Assembly: GCA_034359265.1 (NCBI GenBank)
Contig: CP136891.1
Span: 56,954,001-57,018,000 of the forward strand
Reading direction: 5' to 3'
From: Canna indica
Lineage: Eukaryota > Streptophyta > Magnoliopsida > Zingiberales > Cannaceae
DNA length: 64,000 nucleotides
The notes under the pieces were generated by a model. That model had not been told where the DNA came from. It worked only from the letters and a program-made list of their open reading frames with translations, and searched no databases. A program made the translations under genes and the position numbers. The stretch's first letter is position 1. Every line of letters begins with the position of its first letter. Of the stretch, positions 58,060-64,000 are shown piece by piece.

Positions 58060-58960
58060 TTAGGTGATAGATGTTGTGAATGATAGTTTCCTTCCTAGTA
58101 TTGAGAGGAGTTTTTTTTTAAACCGGGCGCTCCATCGAGGTAGTGTCCCTGGCCTCTTTTTGCTATTCTGCTCGTGATAATTGTGATCCTTGCTTTTTCC
58201 AATGTGCTTCTTGAATTTTTTATCGTTGACCATGGCCTTAAGGTTTTGCCAGTGGATCTTTTTTGCTTCTCGTTGATCTTTCATTTTTAAAGCATACTCG
58301 GCCATGTCCTTGGGCTCGATTAAAGCGATCTGGTCAGCAAAGGGCTCGGGTTTTAATCTGAGTTAGAGGTAGAAGAGCTCGATCTCTGGGTCGAGATTTG
58401 GGATCTTGGCTGTTGTGGCCTAGAACCTGTTCAGGTATTCCTTTAGGGGCTCATGTTGCCCTTGTCTGATGTAGTGGAGGGTGGCTACCATCTTGTGGTA
58501 TACTCGTGACGTGGTGAAATGGATGAGAAAGATGCGAGAGAGGTCTTTGAAAGAGTGAATATAGCCTGGTGGGAGAGAGGCGAACCCTAATAGGGTGCTT
58601 TTCCCTAAGGATGCTGGAAAGGCTCGGTAGAGTGCGTAGTCGATCGCTCCATTATAGAGCATTGCGTTCTGGAATTTTATTAGGTGTAGGAGGGGTCGCC
58701 CGTGCTGGTGTATGGCATCAGAGTGTTGGGCAACTTGCTTCTTGGGGGAAAGGTGGGTTGTCATGAGGTCTCTATTTTTCTTGATTCTGAGCGAGAACAA
58801 CTTTGGCCATTTGGATTCTAAGGTCTGTATTTTTCTCCGGGCGAGGAGCGCTGGTGGCTTTGCCGCGATGGTCTGGATCGGGCCTCCTTTCTCCCAGTTG
58901 GGAATTGTCTCCAGGTTGTGGGTAACAATTGTAGTTAGCTGAAGGCTATTCGCGAGATCA
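58060..58960 (-). pseudogene. gag: Tat/Ogre-like Gypsy gag
   Basis: Bases 58800-58420 read IKFQNAMLYNGAIDYALYRA, LPPGYIHSFKDLSRIFLIHF and TSRVYHKMVATLHYIRQGQH with EPLKEYLNRF, a retrotransposon gag (pfam03732 type). Continuing after stops: MAEYALKMKDQREAKKIHW (58305-58060). The N-terminus fades by 58960 and no LTR is seen on that side before element F. Confidence 0.8.
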
Positions 58961-59109
58961 CGCCGGTGTCTTGGCTTGTGCTCTCAACTATCGGATTTCA
59001 ACTTCCAAGTCACCTATTCATTGATAATCTCGTTAAGATTGTTGCCCAGAATGGGTCAAGGTCAATCCCGGAGATGATGGGTTTACAATGGTATGTCCCT
59101 CATGATGGG
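58961..59109. other. Junction between Tat-like fragment and element F LTR
   Basis: Short unassigned sequence. The exact breakpoint between the two elements is not visible. Confidence 0.35.
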
Positions 59110-60096
59110 CACCATTTGGTTAACCAATCGGTCGACCAAAACTGGAAAAATCAGCCAAGTTTGTTGATTTTTCTACTCGTTTGTTTGTTTTTGGGTTCGG
59201 TCTTCGATATGTCATCTTATATAACATAAATCTTATATAATGTTATATAAGGATTTCCCCCATTTGGATTCAATAAAAATATTTAAAAAATCAAAATCTA
59301 ACTTTTGGGGTATAGTACAAATTTTTGAAAACCGAAAATTTTATAATCTCCCGGGTCAATATAGGTATGCTAAAGGCTTCCAAAAATTTCTTAAAAATAT
59401 CTCGTTATCTAGTTTTTATCTAAGGAACAATTACCGGGACTTTTGGTGCCAAGAAAATGTCTAGGTCATTTAGCCCTCCAAGGAGCTCCCTAGGGTTGGT
59501 GAATGTCAGGACATTTTATAATTTTTCGTGTTTTCGTATTTTTGTGTTCGGGTTTGGCTTTTGGGTTTCTTTGCATCATCATGAGGATTTACAATACATT
59601 CTAGACACCCTAAACCTAAACTCTATATTTTCGACGAAATCCGAGCGCGTCGAGCGTCCTTACCGATTTCTCTAATTTCTCCAATTTTTTTGATCGGGGA
59701 CAACGTGCGCTAACTGATATGGAACCTGAAAATAATTCTCCATGAAATCAATAGTTCCATGTCTAGGTCATATAGCCCTCCAAGGAGTTCCCTAGGCTTA
59801 GTGAATTTTAGAGTCTTTTCTAATTTTCCGAGTTTTCGCGTTCTGAGGTTCGGGTTGAGTTTTTGGGTTTATTTGCATCATCATGAGGATTTACAACACA
59901 TTCTAGACACCCTATACCTATACTCTATCTTATCGACGAAATCTGAGCGTGTCGAGTGTCCTTACCGATTTCTTCGATTTTTTTGATCGAGGATGATGTG
60001 CCTTAACCGATATCGAACCTGAAAATGATTCTCCATAAAATATCGGTTATCATTAAAACCAAAATTAAGACCAAGATAGGAAACCTTAGGCCAACA
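59110..60096 (-). repeat. Element F 3' LTR, truncated, with internal duplication
   Basis: The right end TTAGGCCAACA matches the LTR starts of A and E on the minus strand. The U3 part down to about 59110 follows the solo LTR at 4736-6347 (CTCCCGGGTCAA, CAAGGAGCTCCC). The R/U5 half is absent. A 302-bp segment is duplicated in tandem (59457-59758 and 59759-60052). Confidence 0.85.
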
Positions 60097-60110
60097 ATCT
60101 CCCCCTTTTT

Positions 60111-60932
60111 GTTGATGACAAACAAGATTAAGAAAATATATTCAATTAAGGCGCAAAGGATATCAAACATGGGATCGATTTCTCCCCCTATCAACATGCA
60201 TATCTACATAATGGAACTCCCCCTATCTATATGCATGGTTTTTGTTATATTTTCTTCCCTTTACCTATATTTTTCTCCCCCTTTTTACATCACGAAAAAG
60301 GGGAAGAAAAGTCAACTATGGTCAAAGTTGGGACCTAAAAACTAGTTTTCATGAAAATGAAGTCAACCAACCCAAGGGACGAACACAACATATCCATTAT
60401 GAGACAAATCAATACATGATATCAAAAAATTCTAAGTTTAGTGTTCATGTATCAAGCTCAAGTAATGATATTTTCATGTATCGGTCAACATATCAAAAAC
60501 CATTTTAGAAATGATTTTTAACGAGTCAAAATGAGAACGATACCAAAAACGAATTTTAAGAGATCACAAGTAAATATAAATGAAAACATGATCTCCAATT
60601 CTTCCTATTGGTTGAAAACCGAAAGGCCATAATGAGCCTATGATTTAGAACCGCAAGATCGCTTAGGCCCGTTCTAGACCATATAGGTCTCTAAAGAGAC
60701 TGGAAATCAAAAATCAAAAATATTTTTGAACTTCATATCAAGAGCGGAAAATCTACTAATGTTAAGAATATATCAAAACTCCAACTTAAATGAAACTAAC
60801 CAAAGTTGGAGTTGATATGACGTATACCTAGATGCCAATTTCCATACTTATGGCATCATGATGGTTTGAAGTTGCAACCAAGGAATGAGACTTCATTTAA
60901 GTCCATGGTCAACTTCAACTCTTCACTTCTCT
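60111..60932 (-). other. Element F post-gag noncoding block
   Basis: Matches the element E block from gag end to about 60540. Minus-strand G5 purine tracts lie at about 60184, 60221 and 60276 besides the PPT. The small ORFs in it have no recognisable domain. Confidence 0.75.
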
Positions 60933-62042
60933 TTACCCTTGTGTGGTAGCTCCCACTACAAGAGAGCAAGAAACATTTGGTACCCAAATAGCTTTGGGTC
61001 CTTGGGGGTTAGTTGGCCTAGGTATCCAAAGTGTCTTAGAAACACTTGGATTCTTCTTAAATGCACAATCATAGATTGCATGGTCATATGTACCACAACA
61101 AAAACAATGTCCATGAAACTTTTTATTTTCGCTATGGACATGTGATATATCACTAGAATGCTTGACATGTAAGCTATGATGAACATGAGCATTTTTAAAG
61201 GAAACACTCTTCTTTTGAACATAAGGTTTAATGGTAGAATGCTTAGCATGGGAATGATGATGAAGATTGGCATTCTTTACATAAGCATTTTTCATTCTAG
61301 TGTTCTTAGGAGATGAAGCATTTTTGAATTCATTTACTTTCTTATTCAAGAAAATAACCTCACTTTTCAAATCATTCATGTATTTTTGAATAGCATGCAA
61401 TTGAGTTTTTAACATGCTATTTTCATTCTTTAAATTATCATTTTTATGTTTCAAGTCCTTAATCTCAAATTCCATATCATCATGGCATGAATCAAATGAC
61501 CTAGATTTCAATTTTTCATTTTCCAATTTGAATTCATGCAAGCAAGAATTAAGCGTCACATTTTCTTTCTTTAACATTTTATTTTCCTTATCCTTTTTAA
61601 TTAGCAAGGCATACATGTTTTTGTACTCATCCATTATTTTGTCATAAAGCAAATCATGAGAGCTAGATGAGTTAATGCTATCATTTTCATTTATATGACT
61701 AGACGGAGAATAGTGTACCTCATTGTTATCATTCATGAGGCAATCTTTTGAGATGGCTTCATAGTCATGGCACGAGGATGCTTCACTTGAATAAGATGAT
61801 GATGTGGAAACGTTTGACCTATTCTTTGCCTTGTTCTTCATGGAAGGGCAATTTTTCTTCACATGTCCCTTTTCCTTGCATGCATGACACACTACCTTCC
61901 TTTTTCGACTCTTGGAGCTACTCCTTTGACTAGAAGAGCTATGGGCATCAAAACCAAGATTAGTGGTAGGTGAATGACCATTGTCATCATTACCTTCATT
62001 ATAAGTGTCAATCTCTTCAGTATTGGCATAATCATATAGCAT
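60933..62042 (-). CDS. gag: Element F gag, open for 369 codons
   Basis: The longest open frame in the window. It starts at an internal Met (MLYDYANTEEIDTYN), so the capsid N-terminus is missing; sequence upstream has a stop (IDI-stop-ATLN). Zinc knuckle 1 is CHACKEKGHVKKNC (residues 52-65), then an acidic Ser-rich part. A long coiled coil covers about 125-230 (LKKENVTLNSCLHEFKLENE). A His-rich tract spans about 260-305, and knuckle 2 is CFCCGTYDHAIYDC (313-326). The end is TLWIPRPTNPQGPKAIWVPN and VVGATTQG, then a stop with no protease behind it. Both knuckles have perfect CX2CX4HX4C spacing. Gag packages RNA into virus-like particles; whether this truncated copy is expressed is unknown. Confidence 0.85.
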   Translation of the reverse strand: MLYDYANTEEIDTYNEGNDDNGHSPTTNLGFDAHSSSSQRSSSKSRKRKVVCHACKEKGHVKKNCPSMKNKAKNRSNVSTSSSYSSEASSCHDYEAISKDCLMNDNNEVHYSPSSHINENDSINSSSSHDLLYDKIMDEYKNMYALLIKKDKENKMLKKENVTLNSCLHEFKLENEKLKSRSFDSCHDDMEFEIKDLKHKNDNLKNENSMLKTQLHAIQKYMNDLKSEVIFLNKKVNEFKNASSPKNTRMKNAYVKNANLHHHSHAKHSTIKPYVQKKSVSFKNAHVHHSLHVKHSSDISHVHSENKKFHGHCFCCGTYDHAIYDCAFKKNPSVSKTLWIPRPTNPQGPKAIWVPNVSCSLVVGATTQG

Positions 62043-62089
62043 GTTTAAAGTTGCCTAAATATCAAAAGCCGAAATACAATGCATGACAT

Positions 62090-62470
62090 TAGCTATCAGC
62101 CATGGGGCTCACCGACGGCCGCCTAGGCCATCAGAACCATTCACGGCTTTTCGACGGCCGCAGCGGTCGTGGCTGATGTAACCAAATTAGCCACGGCTCG
62201 TATATGGCCGCCCAAGGCCGTCACTCATAGCTAATGGCGTGCACGGGGTGTGAAATGAAATAACCTAGTAGTGACGGCTTAGCAGAGACCAAAGGGCCGT
62301 CAGTTATATAAGTAAGTAATTAGCCACGGCTAGAAGCGGCTGTCGCTTATTAATTGATGGCGCGAACCTAGTGTAAAAATAAAAAACATATCACCGATGC
62401 TGATATTATTACTAGTTGTCCATGGTTTACCGACGGCTAATGGGCCGTCAGTGATAAATATTTTTATTTG
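62090..62470. repeat. CACTA number 2 subterminal repeats
   Basis: Examples: CCGACGGCCGCC (about 62112), TCGACGGCCGCAG (about 62149), GCCACGGCTCG, GGGCCGTCAGTTAT (about 62304), GCCACGGCTAG (about 62323) and ACCGACGGCTAATGGGCCGTCAGTGAT (about 62430). The repeat unit differs from CACTA number 1 (CCGTTGCTGAT), so this is another family. Confidence 0.75.
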
Positions 62471-62640
62471 CATTCACGCCCGATCTCTCTCCGTTGTTGA
62501 TCGAATTATCACTGCCGCCAATCTTTTCCTTGGCACCGACTTCGTGCGCCGGCGACGTCACCTTCTCGCCGCCAAGCTGCCCTCGCCCTCGCCGCCTTCA
62601 CCCAGGTGAGTTCCTCCCCTCTCCCCTCTCCGGTCGGCAC

Positions 62641-63605
62641 CGACATTATCTTTTTGTTAATAAATTAATTATATTTAATTACTTAGGGTTAATGTTAGAT
62701 TAATTAGGGTTATTTCTTAATTCGATTGATTAGTTTTGTTAATTATGGTTAATTAGTTTTTCAATTAGGGTTAATGTTAGATTTAATTAGTTTTTTTGCT
62801 GTTAGATTAATTTAGGTTAGCTTTAATGTTAGGGTTAGTTAAGCAAGGGTAGAATAAATGTTAGGGTTATTTATTAATTAGATTTAATTAGGGTTGTTTG
62901 TTAATTAGATTTAATTAGATTTAATTAGATTTAATTAGTTTTTTTTGTTGTTAGATTAAATTTAGGTTAGCTTTAATGTTAGGGTTAGTTAAGCAGGGGT
63001 AGAATAAGTGTTAGGGTTAATTTTAGTTGAGTGTAATTATAAATTTTAAATCGTCCACTTTGGACTCGTGCGCGCCGGAATCGCCCACAATGGATGGACT
63101 CGCATCGGAATTGTCCACTTTGGACTCGCGCAGAATCGTCTATTGTGGACTCGCACCAGTATCCACAAATTTAGAAAATAATCAAGACGAGTTGACACGT
63201 TTCACATACGCATCAACGAGTCAAGTTTTAATTTTGCAAAACCTTAGATCCGTTCGGGGGTTGTATGTTTGTGTAAACGAAGTAAATAATCTTTTATACG
63301 ACGTACAACCCTTGAATTATTCCTAATAGGATAATTTGGGAACATAGTTATTATATTACACTTAGTTTATTTCTTTTAGTCATTATTCATTTTTAAATTT
63401 TGGCTTGTATCTCACTTGTTCTTCGATATGCGCCCAGATGATATGCGTATTCGGAGAACTGTAGGGAGATGCTACCAAAATTTAGAATGAAGTTAATGAC
63501 TAAAAGAAATATTAAGTGCAATATAAATAACATGAATCCCGAATGGAATAGGACCATCCCACCTAACGTCATTACCTAAAGATATTGTCAACTTATTGAC
63601 AGAAC
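62641..63605. repeat. AT-rich region with TTAGATTTAATTAG and TTAGGGTTA units
   Basis: The stretch 62680-63030 is built from short variants of TTAATTAGGGTT, TTAATGTTAGATT and TAGATTTAATTAG (three in a row at about 62911-62938). A longer pair TTGTTAGATTAA(A)TTTAGGTTAGCTTTAATG occurs at about 62800 and 62948. A second block, 63045-63160, repeats TCGTCCACTTTGGACTCG variants. No ORF is supported. Confidence 0.7.
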
Positions 63606-64000
63606 ATGTCGGGTGATCGAAGTTGAATGTACCAACGAATTCATCGTGCAGCTATAATGGATGAATTTCGAGAAGGCGTAACTTACTTCTTAAATTTTGC
63701 CTACTCGAATAAAAAATTCCATAGTGGTGATAAAATCTGATTTCCATGCTAGAAATATTCTAACATAGGATTTTTCGATCAGGAAACTGTAACAATGCAT
63801 CTGTATGGAATTGTCACGAGGAGTCATGTAAAGTTGGGACGTTGAGCAATCCTGTTATCCAAACTCATGGTGAATCCTCTACTGTGGTTGTTTCTTTTTC
63901 CAATCCACCTAATCCTTATAGAACAATGATTCTGGATAGTCTTGGCGGACAATTCAATTTAAATGACAATATTGAGTTAGTGACTGAGACGGTACAGCTA
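63606..64000 (+). pseudogene. TNP2 N-terminus of CACTA number 2 (transposase-associated domain)
   Basis: The ATG at 63606-63608 starts MSGDRS; a stop follows where Trp is usual, then MYQRIHRAAIMDEF and REGVTYFLNFAYSNKKFHSG. After a TGA in the place of an Arg codon come FPC and, past another stop, FFDQETVTMHLYGIVTR. This is the layout of the zinc-binding 'transposase-associated' domain (pfam13963) at the start of plant TNP2 proteins. The later part (to 64000) reads in another frame. At least four stops; it continues beyond the window. Confidence 0.7.

Larger units (their letters stand above)
59110..62085 (-). mobile_element. Gag-only SIRE-like element F
   Basis: Minus strand. Truncated 3' LTR (about 59110-60096), PPT (minus-strand AAAAAGGGGGAGAT, 60097-60110), a noncoding block (60111-60930) and gag (60933-62042). 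There is no pol between gag and PPT. The 5' part (gag N-terminus, PBS, 5' LTR) is missing where CACTA number 2 begins. Confidence 0.85.
62090..64000 (+). mobile_element. Second CACTA element, 5' part
   Basis: A 5' subterminal block (about 62090-62470) of GACGGCC / GGCCGTC / GCCACGGCT repeats on both strands, a GC-rich leader (62510-62640), AT-rich sequence, then the start of a TNP2-like gene at 63606 that leaves the window. The exact terminus is not clear; CTAGTAGTG at about 62266-62274 resembles a CACTA end, but repeats lie on both sides of it. Confidence 0.7.

Noticed and set aside
62266..62274. CTAGTAGTG as the exact terminus of CACTA number 2
   Set aside because: The same subterminal repeats occur on both sides, so it may be an internal repeat; left undecided.
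62680..63030. TTAGGGTTA-rich stretch as interstitial telomere repeats
   Set aside because: Plant telomere units are TTTAGGG in head-to-tail arrays. Here TTAGGGTT is scattered among TTAATTAG and TTAGATTTAATTAG variants without a 7-bp period.
1..64000. CRISPR array, bacterial operon or phage features
   Set aside because: The tandem repeats found have no spacer structure, and all protein similarities are to plant transposable elements.

Overview
The window looks like intergenic or heterochromatic DNA from a large, repeat-rich flowering-plant genome. I found no host gene with an intact structure. Almost everything that can be read is a plant transposable element: Ty1/Copia (mostly SIRE/Maximus-like), Ty3/Gypsy, CACTA (En/Spm), one LINE fragment and small MITE-like elements. 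The plant call rests on CACTA TNP2 and plant-type second-gene proteins, initiator-tRNA-Met primer binding sites, SIRE-type LTRs and AT-rich MITE-like repeats. I cannot name the species.

Layout. (1) 1-7578: the right part of a CACTA transposon. Its TNP2 gene is split by a solo LTR (426-1913, TSD GTATG) and its second gene by another solo LTR of the same family in the opposite orientation (4736-6347, TSD AGGAG). (2) 7579-13919: an RNase H-like ORF with one stop, a possible short Gypsy solo LTR, three neighbouring MITE-like copies and a decayed LINE reverse transcriptase. (3) 13920-18602: a SIRE-type LTR fragment cutting the LINE, a coiled-coil ORF, a (TC)n microsatellite and a large minus-strand Copia solo LTR. 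(4) 18603-27760: a gypsy-type transposon ORF interrupted by a complete but dead SIRE-like Copia element B (19054-26838). (5) 28078-36663: Ty3/Gypsy chromovirus G, minus strand, with its 3' LTR truncated. (6) 36664-52172: Copia element D, minus strand, with element C (39721-47724) nested inside its reverse transcriptase. (7) 52173-56104: gag-only SIRE-like element E. (8) 56105-58960: an eight-copy 109-bp tandem array next to a Tat/Ogre-like gag and protease. (9) about 59110-62085: gag-only element F, minus strand, with the longest open frame in the window (369 codons). (10) about 62090-64000: the 5' end of a second CACTA, running off the window.

How it fits together. The nesting order can be read directly: LTRs inside CACTA genes, C inside D, B inside the gypsy-type ORF, an LTR inside the LINE, and CACTA number 2 abutting the 5' side of F. 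Coding regions carry frameshifts and stops, many of the kind expected from deamination of methylated cytosine (CAA to TAA, TGG to TGA, CGA to TGA). The exception is F gag.

The most interesting signals are: (a) E and F, two independent copies of a pol-less, gag-only SIRE derivative sharing one post-gag noncoding block; (b) four conserved G5 purine tracts before the 3' LTR in B, E and F; (c) two unrelated short-repeat arrays at the equivalent LTR position, one built of GGTCGACC palindromes and one of 33-bp units; (d) the 109-bp tandem array. I see no evidence of a novel host pathway.
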